NCBI GenBank assembly: GCA_026004195.1
Contig: BPIQ01000002.1
Location: forward strand, 496,001-560,000
Direction: 5' to 3'
Source: Candidatus Binatia bacterium
GTDB lineage: Bacteria > Desulfobacterota > Binatia > HRBIN30 > BPIQ01
Length of the DNA stretch: 64,000 nt
The stretch's first letter is position 1. Each line of letters begins with the position of its first letter. A program made the position numbers and the translations under genes. This document shows, one piece after another, positions 1-9,159 of the stretch. The notes beneath the pieces were generated by a model, which was given only the letters and a program-made list of their open reading frames with translations, did no database searches and was not told the origin of the DNA.

Positions 1-184
1 CCCTCGTGTCGAGGAACCCTCCGGCGCAACCGAACTCGACTTCCGGGCCACGGGCCGTTCTACCGCGAAGCAAGCCCGTAGGTGGAGGCACCGAACATCC
101 GTACCCCGCTGCCTCCGGTTCCGCACGCTTCCCGGACACCTGGCGAGGCCGAGTCGCGATCCGCTATCTATGTGCGTAGGTGCT

Positions 185-467
185 ATGGACAACAGCGAAC
201 CCAAGCGTACCACCATACCGATTCCTTTCGAAGAAGAGTTGCTCGACTCGCTTCGCACGCTCAATCTACCGGTAGAACAGGCCGTGCGCGAGCTGATCGT
301 CCTTGAACTCTACCGACGGGGTGCCGTCTCGAGCGGCAGAGGCGGCCGAACTCTTGGGCATGTCACGCTGGGAGTTCGTCCACCACGCCTCGCACCTCGG
401 GATCCCGTACTTTGCGATGACCCAGGACGAGTGGGAGGCGGAACGGAGTCGAAGCGAAATGCTGTGA
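185..467 (+). pseudogene. UPF0175-family antitoxin, frameshifted
   Basis: This would encode a small UPF0175 antitoxin that pairs with the PIN toxin directly downstream. The first half (from ATG 185) reads as a typical N-terminus ending in LELYRRGAVSSGR. The family's helix-turn-helix half, with AAELLGMSRWEF and ending in RSRSEML, lies in another frame and stops at 465-467. One surplus G near 341 (agaGgcggcc) accounts for the switch. I cannot tell a real mutation from a sequencing indel. The stop codon overlaps the GTG start of the PIN gene, the usual arrangement for a cotranscribed toxin-antitoxin pair. If the frameshift is real, the toxin has no intact partner here. Family recognition is from motif similarity. 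Confidence 0.7.
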
Positions 468-934
468 GCGCCGGGCCGGTTGTGGCCAATTCCAGTCCAC
501 TGATCGCTCTCGAGCGAATCCGTCGCCTCGGGCTCTTGAAAGAACTGTTTACCCGCGTGCTTGTTCCGCCGGCGGTCGTACAGGAAACGTCGCCGCGACT
601 GGCTCTACCGACTTGGGTCACGGAGCGGTCTCTGACACAACCGATCGGTCCGCAGCTTCTGCGGGGATCGTCGGGCCCGGGGGAAAGCGAGGCGATCGCT
701 CTCGCCCTCGAAACGCGTGCTCGCTGGCTCATCATGGATGACCGCCCGGCACGCCGAATCGCAGAAGCGCTCGGGCTTCCGGTCATCGGTACGCTTGGAA
801 TCTCGTTGACTTCCAAGCGCAAGGGGCATTTGCCCTCCGTTCGACCCTGCCTCGAATCGCTGGCCGCCTCTGGATTTCGCATTTCGCAGGAACTGATGGA
901 CCGGATCCTCCTGGACGCCGGCGAGAGCGCTTGA
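464..934 (+). CDS. PIN-domain toxin (DUF3368-like)
   Basis: A 156-residue protein of the PIN-like DUF3368 group, predicted to be a toxin with ribonuclease activity controlled by the UPF0175 antitoxin upstream. The N-terminus VANSSPLIAL matches the family start, with Ser in the position of the usual first acidic residue. GPGESEAIALA carries a conserved Glu, and LIMDDRPAR carries the acidic pair of a PIN active site. The GTG start at 464 overlaps the TGA of the antitoxin frame, so translation is probably coupled. An uninterrupted upstream reading frame exists from 170, but only because the antitoxin is frameshifted into the toxin frame. The 179 bases from 935 to 1113 hold nothing recognisable. 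Confidence 0.75.
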   Translation: MSAGPVVANSSPLIALERIRRLGLLKELFTRVLVPPAVVQETSPRLALPTWVTERSLTQPIGPQLLRGSSGPGESEAIALALETRARWLIMDDRPARRIAEALGLPVIGTLGISLTSKRKGHLPSVRPCLESLAASGFRISQELMDRILLDAGESA

Positions 935-1113
935 TCCGCATGGAGGAGCGGGGAAACGGGTCGTGGGGGTTTCCCCGAATTGCTGCGAAGGCTTAGAGGG
1001 TACCTCAGCAGACAACGCCGCTTGGATAGGGTGGAAGACGGAAGCGCAGAGCTTGGAAGGGAGGGACACGTCCGACGAGCAGTCGCACGCCGCGCCGTGC
1101 ACCCGTCCCGGAC

Positions 1114-1764
1114 CTACACCAACGCCTCCGCCCCCTCCGCGCGCAGGGCTTCGATCGCGTCCTCGAGCCGCCACTCGAGGAGGTATTTCTTCTCGCCGCG
1201 GTCGTCGATAAAGGGCGTCACCCTCTCACCCGGATACTCCCGAAACGCCTTCGGGAAGTGCGGGTGCTTTTCCCACGGCGCCGCCGCTCGCACCGACTCG
1301 TAACCCAGCGAGCGAGCGTGCTCGAAAACACGGTACAAAAGGTGCCGGAAAACCCTCCACGAAAGCTCCTCCCCGAGAAGGTCCATCCTCACACCTGCGG
1401 CCCCGCACCAGAAGGCTTTCTGGTGCCGGTCCACCTCCGGGTTCCCGTAACTCCGCGCGGGCCGCGAGGGCGCATCACAGTACGCGACGATCCGCCCCTC
1501 GAGCTCGACGACCAGGGAGGCAGGACGCTTTCGTACCGCGTGCTCGGCCCAGCTCCTCGTCCACTCCTCCCTGCAAACTCCGTGGAAGGACTCCCCCGTC
1601 GCCACACACGAGCGCATCAGCGCAAGAAGCTCCTCCTCGTCCCCCTCCCGCACCTGCCTCACCTCCCAGAGAGCTGCCCCCGCTAGGGCGCCACGCACGC
1701 GCTTCGGCAGAAGCGGCCAGAGAAAGCCCCCGGCCAGGGAGAGGAGAAACTTCCGGCGATCCAT
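1114..1764 (-). CDS. GNAT-like protein with an exported or anchored N-terminus
   Basis: A 216-residue protein. The ATG at 1764 gives MDRRKFLLSLAGGFLW, a Tat-like or signal-anchor N-terminus with twin Arg and a hydrophobic stretch. From about residue 35 the chain looks like a GNAT acyltransferase fold (WEVRQVREGDEEELLAL, then SLVVELEGRIVAY), with FRHLLYRVFEHARSLGYESVR where the acyl-CoA-binding region would be. The canonical pyrophosphate-binding Q/RxxGxG/A is not obvious, so activity is uncertain. An exported acetyltransferase would be unusual; a remodelled GNAT fold with another role is possible. It starts 60 bases downstream of the stop of a decayed secreted-protein gene on the same strand. 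Confidence 0.5.
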   Translation of the reverse strand: MDRRKFLLSLAGGFLWPLLPKRVRGALAGAALWEVRQVREGDEEELLALMRSCVATGESFHGVCREEWTRSWAEHAVRKRPASLVVELEGRIVAYCDAPSRPARSYGNPEVDRHQKAFWCGAAGVRMDLLGEELSWRVFRHLLYRVFEHARSLGYESVRAAAPWEKHPHFPKAFREYPGERVTPFIDDRGEKKYLLEWRLEDAIEALRAEGAEALV

Positions 1765-1823
1765 CCGACCGAGCTTCGAGAAGAGCGCTCTGCCTTCCAT
1801 CGATGCTTCTCCCCCTGCCCGCC

Positions 1824-3119
1824 TCAGGGCAGGACGTAATGCACCTCGAGGTACATCCGGCGGGTCAGAAGCTGCGCGGACTGCTCCTCCTTGCTCTGGA
1901 ACGCCACCACCGCAGTCACCGTGTTGTCGACCTCGTTCACCCACCGGAGCTGCCAGGAGCACTGGCCCCCGCGGTTCGCCATGCAGTCCTCGACAAAAGC
2001 CGTCACCTCCTGCGCCGTCCAACCCCAAGCTGACGGCGGCAAATGCCAGACCAGGGGCGAAGGCACCGTGGCAGCCGAGGGCTGGTTCTGCCAGGTGAGC
2101 GTGGACTCCTCGAAAGTCGCGGCATTCCGAAAAATGACCGCCGCATCCGGATTGGAGAGCGTGGTAGGATATCCGTAGAGCCACGCACCGGCGACGCTCG
2201 CACCCGGCGGGAGAGCCCCCAAAAGGTCGAAGGCCACAAAAGAACGTAATTTCCGCGGCGCGCTCATGCCTTTGACCTGACCGGAGAGGACCCCAACAAA
2301 AAGGAACCCGTCGCTCCCGTGGTTAAGAGCCGGATTCAGGGAGTCCACCCAGCCGTCCTCCACGGCTTCGAGCACCGCTACCCCGCAAGCTCCCCGGCTC
2401 TCCGCACTGCTGCGCGCAGGCCCGCGCTGCGTACCGAGCCCGCACCTCGCTCGGAGAGGAGCGCCCGGTCGTAGATCGCCACCTCGTCGAGCGTCGCATC
2501 CACGTTGTTGAGACCGCCGCTTCCCGCCGCTCCCAAAAAGAGATCCGCGCCTGTGGTGCCGAGCCCGAAGTCGATCGCCACCGGAGCAAAGGCCGCCTCG
2601 CCGTCCTTGTACCCGTAGAAGAGTCCCGCCTGCCGGTCGTAGCTGTAGACGATGTGGTGCCACGCGGTGTCGTCGACCGTGATGGCACTGTAGGGGCGCG
2701 GGTCCTCTCCCGTGAAGGTCCCCGCACCCAGAAAGAGCTCCACCGTCTGGGGCACGTAGCCGTAGAGCACGGCGTAGTGGTTTCCCTTGTTGAGGAGGTA
2801 TTTCTGCGACTGCGCCGTCGTGCCGAGTCGCACCCAGAGCTCGATGGTGAAGGAATCCTGGAGCTGGAGAGAGGGTGACGTGCCGGGAGCGACGACGTAG
2901 TCGTCGGAGCCGGACAGGTCGACAGCCGTGTCCGCGTCTCTCGCAAGCGCCCCCGCAGCCCCGAGGCCCGTGACGTTGACGTAGGTGCCATCGGCACCGC
3001 CCATCGTGTCCAGAGCCACACTGCCGCCGGGATTCTCCCCGAGCCGCCAGTACGCAGCCGGGCCGCTACCGAGCACGTGGTCGCGATAGCTCGCGCAGGC
3101 TGGCGGATCCGGGTAGTTA
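1824..3119 (-). pseudogene. C-terminal part of a secreted LamG/DNRLRE protein, split by an IS and frameshifted
   Basis: This is the downstream part of the gene that begins at 6480. The first piece (to about 2450) is a LamG/concanavalin A-like jelly roll, beginning GPAAYWRLGENPGG and ending DEVAIYDRAL. The reading then has to change frame twice, near 2450 and between about 2390 and 2325, to reach EVRARYAARACAQQCG and then EDGWVDSLNPALNHGSDG. The last piece is a DNRLRE-type extracellular beta domain with SFVAFDLLGALPPGASV and FEESTLTWQNQPSA. The domains suggest adhesion or carbohydrate binding outside the cell. With one insertion and two frameshifts, the gene is dead in this assembly. It is contiguous in frame with the 4445-6480 piece once the IS is removed. 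Confidence 0.75.
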
Positions 3120-3281
3120 GGAGGCTGCTGAAAAATGCCTTCGCGGAAGAAGTTTCACCTCCGCCGGAAGGTCTTTCGACCTTCAGAGGCGGGCTCTCGG
3201 TCTCCCTGGAGGCCTCCCCGTTCCTCTGATGAGCCCCTTTTCGGCCTTCGCGAGGGCCTTTTCCATCTCTTCTGCGTCCCC

Positions 3282-4355
3282 TCAGGCGCTCTCGGCCAGA
3301 AGGTTCCGCATCCGCACCAGGTTGTAGGCTGCAAGTGTAAGCGTGAACATCCAGCCCACCCGGGCCACTCCCCTGTGGCGGGTCTTCCGGAAAAGCCCCA
3401 CCGTCTTCAGCCACCCGAAGACCGCCTCCACCCGCCGCCTCATGCGCTGCGTCGCACGGTAGCTCCGGTGCCTTGTCGTCCTGCGGTCGAGCGCACTCCC
3501 GAGGCGCCTCTGCGCCACGTGCGGCACCAGCCCGAGCCTTCTCACCTCGCGCACGAAGCTTGCCACGTCGTAGCCCCGGTCCGCCCCGAGCCGTGCCCCC
3601 CTGCGGTAGCGTGCCCGCCCGAGCATCTCGAGCGCAGCCTCCCTCTCCGCACTCCCCTCGGCCCGCGTCAGGCTGGCCCCCACCACAAGCTGGTTCTCTG
3701 CGTCCACCAGCACGTGCCCGAGGTACGAAAGCCTCGCCTCCGCCCCATCTCCGCGCCGGTAAAGCCTCGCGTCGGGATCCGTCCTCGAGACATGCGTCCG
3801 GTTTGTCCTCCGCTCCCCGCGGAAATCCGCCCCTCCCTTCTCCTCTTTTCCGTCTCCGCCTGCTTCCTCCCTCGGCCGGAAGCTTCTCTGGCTCGCCCAG
3901 GCTTCCACCAGTGTCCCGTCCACCGTGAAGTGCTCGTCCGAAAGAAGCCCCTGCTCTCGCGCAAGCCCCAGCACCTCCGCGAAAAACGCCTCGGCCACCT
4001 CCCCGCGCAAAAGCCGCTCCCGGTTCTTGCTGAAGGTCGACGCATCCCACACCTTCTCGTCCATCCCGAGCCCCACAAACCACCGGAAAAGAAGATTGTA
4101 CTCGAGCTCCTCCATCAAAAGACGCTCGCTCCGCACCGAGTAGAGAACCTGCAAAAGCAGCGCCCGCAGGAGCTTCTCGGGCGGAATCGAAGGCCTCCCG
4201 ACCCGTGCGTAAAGCCGCCCGAGCCTCCCGGAGAGCCTCCGCAGCGCCGCGTCCGAAATCGCCCAGATCGTCCGCAGCGGATGCTCCCGCGGCACGCGGT
4301 CCTCGAGCGACACGTAGCTGAACATCGCCCCCTGGAACCGATCCTCTCCCCTCAT
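3282..4355 (-). CDS. IS5-family DDE transposase
   Basis: A 357-residue transposase. The N-terminal DUF772-type region (VPREHPLRTIW through RPSIPPEKLLRALLLQVLYS) is followed by an RNase H-fold DDE domain. The first catalytic Asp is in FTVDGTLVEAWAS, the second in RLGADRGYD and the Glu in RRRVEAVFGWLKT. The stretch of charged and Arg/Thr-rich residues between the first and second acids is the usual insertion of this group. It catalyses cut-and-paste movement of the surrounding element. Length and domain order are complete, with no internal stop. It is the only recognisable transposase in the window and is not of the Y1/RAYT type expected to move REP-like repeats. Confidence 0.9.
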   Translation of the reverse strand: MRGEDRFQGAMFSYVSLEDRVPREHPLRTIWAISDAALRRLSGRLGRLYARVGRPSIPPEKLLRALLLQVLYSVRSERLLMEELEYNLLFRWFVGLGMDEKVWDASTFSKNRERLLRGEVAEAFFAEVLGLAREQGLLSDEHFTVDGTLVEAWASQRSFRPREEAGGDGKEEKGGADFRGERRTNRTHVSRTDPDARLYRRGDGAEARLSYLGHVLVDAENQLVVGASLTRAEGSAEREAALEMLGRARYRRGARLGADRGYDVASFVREVRRLGLVPHVAQRRLGSALDRRTTRHRSYRATQRMRRRVEAVFGWLKTVGLFRKTRHRGVARVGWMFTLTLAAYNLVRMRNLLAESA

Positions 4356-4407
4356 CCTCCTCCACCTCCTCCTCTTCGGGCGGAATTTGTGTGGTGTCTT
4401 CTTTACA

Positions 4408-4434
4408 CTACCCGGAGGAAAAAGGGTAGTTTTT
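4408..4434 (+). terminator. Terminator-like hairpin at the right end of the IS
   Basis: The arms CTACCC (4408-4413) and GGGTAG (4424-4429) are followed by TTTTT, which overlaps the terminal inverted repeat. On the plus strand this has the shape of a weak intrinsic terminator. It could stop transcripts running antisense to the transposase from leaving the element. The stem is only 6 bp, so the call is tentative. Confidence 0.35.
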
Positions 4435-4444
4435 CAGCAAGCTC

Positions 4445-6480
4445 TTATCGCACGCGTCGCCACGCCCATCCTGATCGCGGTCCTCCTGACCGACGTTGTA
4501 CACCGCCGGGCAGTTATCGAGGTCGTCCGGAAAACCGTCCCCGTCTGTGTCGGTCAGCCGGTCGCCTGAAAACACTGCGCCCGCTTCGACGCGTCTGCTG
4601 CACGTCTGAGAACCATTATCCAGCACATGTTGCCGGATTACACGCGACATAGGCCCGAACATCGGACCAAAGCGTGCGGCACCCGCCGTCTCGCATCCGT
4701 GGAAACGGCAGTATCCGCTCCAGGATTGCTGACCCACCGGTGGGCAGACCGCCGTCCCCTCATAACATCCGGCGGGACACTTTTCGATTATGGGGTCATA
4801 CGAGTCGGTGTGCTGGCCGTTGAAGATGTGCGACAGCTCGTGTCCACACGTATCCACCACACTCAGCCAGGAGTCGTCGTGAAGGCGGGGATCCGCAAGA
4901 AAGTTATGGTAGTAATGACCACCCCAGACAACCGGACGGCACATGAAACTACTTGCGCCCCCGCCAAACCCGGTAGAAGGCATCAGCCGATACACAAAAT
5001 CCACCGCGGGTAGATTATTCTCCCAAAAGGCATATGACTCCAGGTCGTCGGCATGCTCTACCTGATCGAGAATGCGCACGTGCTTGATCTGCAACACGAC
5101 GCCGACATCTCGCCGAAAGACAGCGCCGACCGTAGAGAAAATGTCACGAATATGCCGCAGGATGTCGTCGATGCTAGCAGGACGCGGTGGGCTCCCAAAC
5201 TGGAACTGTTTCCATTCGTTTGTAACCTCAAGACCGAATTCCGCATGGTAGAAAGTGTTCCAATCACTGACCGACGCCGGCACGGGTTCCGGATCGCAAG
5301 TTTGCGTACCACACTCGAAACCAGCCCCCGCCCCCGAGCTTACGAAGTCCGTTGCTCCTTCCCCGGGACCCCGAGGTAGAACGAGCGGGAAAGTTGGCCC
5401 ATTGTCGATGCTCATCGTCGCATCTTCTAAGAACGGCGTGCCAGGCGACACAGCGTGAGCCCGCGGCAGGGTGCCTATCAACAAGGGTACCAACACCCAT
5501 AAACATAGCCCGGTCTTACACGCGACCGCCGCAGTGAGTCGAATCAACAGAGCTCCACCGAGCAGCAGAACAAGCCCGTAAATTTTTTCGAATCTCCCCC
5601 TCGTCGAGCATCCGCCATTTCTGCCGCTCGCCGCTGGAGTTGGAGGGATAGCCGTGGGCGACGGCGCGGGAGTCTTTTCTGACGATATTGCCCTGCCCGC
5701 AACGGTGAGGCTCACCACGGTGTCAGGCAGCATCACCTGTTTCAGCGCCCTCCCCGTTCGCACGTCATACACGCCCAATGTCAGGCGGAAAAACTCCTCC
5801 GACAGCACGTAAAGCTCGTTCTCCACCAGCGCGCCCGATCCGGTGAGACAACAATAGACACCAATGGAACGAGTCTCCCGAGTAGTAACGTCGAGCACAC
5901 GAACAGAAGAGCTCTCCAGCACAGCCACCTGGTTTCCGTTGGTTACCGCTGTCAACCTGCCATGCAGCCGACCGACGGGGAACGTCTCAAGCACGGCGCC
6001 GGTATCCGGATCGATCAGAACTACAGCATCCTTGGTAACGCCGTAGACGGCAGCCGAACCTGCATCATTCGCGATAGCCAGACTGACCAAAGTCTCGGGA
6101 AGCGCCACCCGCTTCAAAAGCGCGCCGGTCGGGACATCGTAGACGCCTAATGTCAAGCCAGAAGACTCTTCTAGCATGACGTAAAGCTCCGTACCCAGCA
6201 GGGCGCCCGACCCCGTCAGACAACACGGAACACCAATGGAACGCGTCCGGCCGGTAGAAAGGTCGAGAAGCAGAACGGAGGAGTCCTGCAACACGGCCAC
6301 GTAGGTTCCGTTGGTAACTGGTGTCGGCCTGCCCCGAAGGGCACCAACCTCGAACGTCTGCCGGACGGCGCCCGTATCGGAATCGAGCAAAACTATCGCA
6401 TCGTTTGTCACGCCGTAGATGAGAGACGAGTGGAAATCTGCAGAAGCGAGGAATGCAAGAAAAACACCTAGTGCCGTCAT
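4445..6480 (-). pseudogene. N-terminal part of a secreted propeller/metzincin protein, truncated by an IS
   Basis: From ATG 6480 the chain has a short hydrophobic leader, then two tandem beta-propeller-like segments of about 115 residues. Each carries VTKDAVVLIDPDTGAV-type strands and a CCLTGSGAL motif. A proline-rich spacer, a membrane-like helix and a second signal-like segment ending PRAHA follow, then a metallopeptidase domain with HELSHIFNGQH (zinc ligands HExxH plus a third His, metzincin-like but with Asn in place of the usual Gly). Thrombospondin type 3 calcium repeats (DTDGDGFPDDLDNCP) precede the break. The IS adds a foreign tail (KSLLKNYPFSSG). The membrane helix followed by a signal-like segment hints at an older fusion of two exported-protein genes. 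It is visibly less GC-rich than its neighbours. Confidence 0.75.
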
Positions 6481-7271
6481 ATAGCTACCTGACGCAAGCT
6501 GCCCACGTCTGCGCGTCGGACTCGGCCTTCATCGAGGTCGACTTTCGAGCCAACCCTCTCGCGAATTTCGAAGAAAGTGCGACGCAACAAGCCAGCCTCC
6601 ATGGACGCAATTCCGCTCGGTTGCCCCGAAGGAACAGGCCTTGCCGCGGCGGGTCCATCGGGCTGTGGAAGCGATTGCAACTCTCCAAGGTCGACGCACG
6701 ACGGTCTGTGCGTAAACACGAGACGGCACGAGCGACAAAACGGCGGAGAGCCCGGACACGAACACAGCCCAGACGACCAACCACCCAGGTTGCTTCCGGA
6801 GGAGCCGGAGCACGAAGACGACCCGGCAGGGGCTCGGCGCCGTGACCGACACTCGCCTGTCGCGTTCGGCCTCCTTGCCGTCGTGCTCCCCCTGACGTGC
6901 CATCCTCGCGCTCGACGATGTTGCTCCTTTACCCCCCCCCCGGGAGCTGCTTGTCAAGAGGCGCCCCTTCACACCCACTTGCAGACCCGGCCGCCGTGCG
7001 CTGCCTTTCCCATTGACGCAAGACAAGGGCGGACGATCCGCTTCGCGAACGAACAGGCATTTTCGCGTCTGCACGACACGGGGGCCCCGAGAGCGCCTCC
7101 CCGAGCACCCCCGAAACCGAGGCCGAAGTCCTCCAACGGCGCAAAGGCACGGTCGACGCATGCGGCTGGGTTATTGGGGCTCGTACACCTCGGCCAGCTA
7201 TCGCCCCCCGAACCGATCGCCAGGGCGCGAAAGCGCGAGTTCTCGGATGGCTCATGGTCCTCCGAACGTGG
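6481..7271. other. Intergenic region with degenerate exported-protein remnant
   Basis: No intact gene is supportable here. On the minus strand, inside the 350-bp repeat, a frame encodes LRLLRKQPGWLVVWAVF followed by a signal-peptide-like stretch ending SRVYAQ, then nonsense. This looks like the leftover start of an exported-protein gene related to the neighbours. The rest (7101-7271) shows no motif. Confidence 0.5.
6752..7100 (-). repeat. 350-bp direct repeat, copy A1
   Basis: A near-identical copy lies at about 10349-10696 in the same orientation. Both copies contain the same minus-strand TTGACA box, a long G tract and the LRLLRKQP coding remnant. The G tract has 10 G in this copy and 9 in the other. 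The block probably spread together with upstream and N-terminal sequence of a propeller-gene family. Confidence 0.8.
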
Positions 7272-8177
7272 TCACGACCAGCAGCATACGTGGCACGTTC
7301 CTGTGGCGTCTATCGGACCCAATCCCTGCACGTTGACGTGGGAAAGACTTCCGCGCACGATGCGCTGGATCCTGTTCCACTGACCGTCGCCGCTTGGCCC
7401 CACCAGGGTGATCACGAAGGCATCGGCCGCATCCCCCTCGTCCGGCGGCAGGTCTCCCTGCGGTGCGGGGGCGCTCACCACCAGGAGCGTTTCCCCGACG
7501 AACAACATTCGGCACACCGTGCCGGGAACGCTGAAGCCCGCGGCTACCTCCTCCTGCAATTCCGGAATCCGATACACCGTCACGCCGGACGGAAACCGGC
7601 ACATCCAGTTTCCCGGGCAGTCCTGCCACGCAACGAACAAGAAGCGATCGTCCGGACTGGCAACCATGGCCTTGGTCTGTACGGGCGACCGCACCCTTTG
7701 GACCACCTCGCCCGTGTCCGGCGCGATCTGGAGGATTTCGCTGAACGTGCTGTTATTGTCATCGTAGATGAAGTCCCGCGTCACCGCAGCGAAGGACGTG
7801 AACGGGCCGCCTCGCGCGAAGCGGCTCGTGCCCGTCGTCAAGTCGGCGAGGACCAAGCTGGTCAGGAGTGCGGGTCCCTCGACGACATCGCCGGGCCCGG
7901 GCGTAGCGGTGGGCGAAGGGCCGGGAAGCGAGGTAGGCGTCACCGTGGCAGTGGGGCTTTGCGGCACGGAGGTGAAAGTCGGCGAAGGAGACCCGGCCCG
8001 ATCAGCGGGTGAGGACGCGGCCCCGTTCCCGTTGCAAGCATGCAGCGCGCATAGGAGGAGCAGCAGAACAAGGAACGCAGGTCCCGACTCGTATCCTCCG
8101 TAGCTCGAGGCAGCAGAACGCCCATCCGAGGCGATTCGCCCCAACGAGATGTCGGGCCTTTTCGCCGTCTTTCCCAT
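7272..8177 (-). CDS. Predicted lipoprotein with beta-propeller-like repeats
   Basis: A 301-residue protein. ATG 8177 was chosen because it precedes the leader FLVLLLLLCALHAC, whose LHAC fits a lipobox with Cys at about residue 49. A Pro/Ser/Thr-rich spacer follows (PTATVTPTSLPGPSPTATP), then a domain with repeated strand motifs such as FAAVTRDFIYDDNN, APDTGEVVQRV and SPDDRFLFVAWQD. These resemble YVTN or WD-type propeller blades, so the protein is probably a surface-anchored propeller of unknown ligand. It belongs with the exported propeller proteins at 4445-6480 and 9641-10210 on the same strand. A possible -35 box lies 146 bases upstream. No enzymatic motif is visible. Confidence 0.65.
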   Translation of the reverse strand: MGKTAKRPDISLGRIASDGRSAASSYGGYESGPAFLVLLLLLCALHACNGNGAASSPADRAGSPSPTFTSVPQSPTATVTPTSLPGPSPTATPGPGDVVEGPALLTSLVLADLTTGTSRFARGGPFTSFAAVTRDFIYDDNNSTFSEILQIAPDTGEVVQRVRSPVQTKAMVASPDDRFLFVAWQDCPGNWMCRFPSGVTVYRIPELQEEVAAGFSVPGTVCRMLFVGETLLVVSAPAPQGDLPPDEGDAADAFVITLVGPSGDGQWNRIQRIVRGSLSHVNVQGLGPIDATGTCHVCCWS

Positions 8178-8299
8178 TTTCCGCTCCCGCTCAGGTCTTT
8201 CCCGACTTCGAGGCCCTTTCCCAGGGACCCCGACCATGTCCTCGCCCGCAGGCTCTACCCATACTCGACTTCGTTGCCGCCGCAGGGGAGAGCTTCAGG

Positions 8300-8328
8300 C
8301 CTTTTCCCCCCCGACGATGACATGTCAA
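8300..8328 (-). promoter_or_regulatory. Candidate promoter box TTGACATGTCATCG
   Basis: On the minus strand TTGACA (8328-8323) is followed by TGTCATCG, a G tract and AAAAGG. The same TTGACATGTNATCG core recurs at 9234-9221, upstream of the next lipoprotein gene. TTGACA also sits in both copies of the 350-bp repeat (6957-6952 and its partner near 10551). No good -10 hexamer is present at 16-18 bases, so this could equally be a regulator site. Confidence 0.3.
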
Positions 8329-8499
8329 GCCACGAAAAGCTGCCTTGCCGCGGAACCGTTGTCCGCGCCCGCCACGGATGGGCCGGCGTGGCAACTCGTC
8401 GCCGAAGGTGCGCCGTCGGAGTCCTGGCGCCGCAGGTGGGTCACCTGCGGGCAGTTGTCGCGCGGTCGCCCCACGCCATCGGTTCCCTCGTTCCCCCTT

Positions 8500-9159
8500 T
8501 CACCGCTCCGGCACCGCAACCATGGTCAAAACGTACCCGGCGCTGGTGCCGGCTCGAATCTCGGCGCACTGCTCCGCTGGCTCACAGAATTCCCACCGCG
8601 CCGCTATGCGATCGATTCGGTCGGGGTCCAGAAAGCAAACCGGTCCCCCACCGCGTAGTTGGAGGCGATTGCCGTTGACGAACACTCGCAGCTCGCCCCC
8701 GAGTGTTTGTTGAGCCCCCTGGATGAAACGGCCAACGAGGAGACTTCGCTCGCCGGGAACGCTTTCGACGGTGAACCGGCCACCTGCGCGGAGGTGCAGG
8801 TCGTTCACCTCCAGCCCAAACGTGCGGAGCCCAGCATCCTTCAACCGAAACGTCCCCGTGAGCGGTTCGGTCACGACGCTGGTGGGACTCGGCGGGTCCG
8901 GCGAGAAGGTAAGAAAACTGCCTTCCAAAAGGCGGTACGGGATCCCGGCTTCCTCCTCGGCGGCTTCGGTGCCGCCGTCCCCGCAACCGACGAGAATGCC
9001 CAGGAGCAGGGCCCAGAGAAGCCGCAACCCGTTGGTCCGCGCACGCCGTCGACCCGCTCTCGCGGGATCACCGTTCGCGCCGCTGTCCGCGTTGGACGCC
9101 GTGTCGGCCACCGCCACGCGGCGCGGTATTCTCACCAGCGTGCCTTGCGCCAGCTCCAC
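8500..9159 (-). CDS. Small predicted lipoprotein
   Basis: A 219-residue protein with hydrophobic leader LRLLWALLLGILVGC, whose VGC resembles a lipobox, placing the mature Cys near residue 58. The mature part starts with an acidic linker, then an all-beta-looking region (PLTGTFRLKDAGLRTFGLEV, GGRFTVESV, LGGELRVFVNGNRL) and two short Cys-containing motifs near the end (GPVCFLD, FCEPAEQC). I do not recognise the family. The long basic N-terminus before the leader suggests that the true start may be downstream of the ATG at 9159, but no better start codon stands out. It shares a TTGACATGT box upstream (9234-9221) with its neighbour. Confidence 0.55.
   Translation of the reverse strand: MELAQGTLVRIPRRVAVADTASNADSGANGDPARAGRRRARTNGLRLLWALLLGILVGCGDGGTEAAEEEAGIPYRLLEGSFLTFSPDPPSPTSVVTEPLTGTFRLKDAGLRTFGLEVNDLHLRAGGRFTVESVPGERSLLVGRFIQGAQQTLGGELRVFVNGNRLQLRGGGPVCFLDPDRIDRIAARWEFCEPAEQCAEIRAGTSAGYVLTMVAVPER

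Larger units (their letters stand above)
3120..4444. mobile_element. IS5-type insertion sequence, 1325 bp
   Basis: The ends are imperfect inverted repeats. The left end reads GGAGGCTGCTGAAAAA, and the right end, read inwards, is GAGCTTGCTGAAAAA. The flanks carry a 3-bp direct repeat TTA (3117-3119 and 4445-4447). Deleting the element and one TTA joins the two flanking pieces of the secreted-protein gene into one open frame (GDACD followed by NYPDPPACA). This sets the boundaries to within a base. The single transposase gene fills the interior on the minus strand. The transposase is intact and the ends match, so the copy may be recent and possibly active. Confidence 0.85.

Noticed and set aside
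3135-4652. A 505-residue plus-strand frame through the IS
   Set aside because: It is the antisense shadow of the transposase gene, whose DDE motifs and reading direction are clear.
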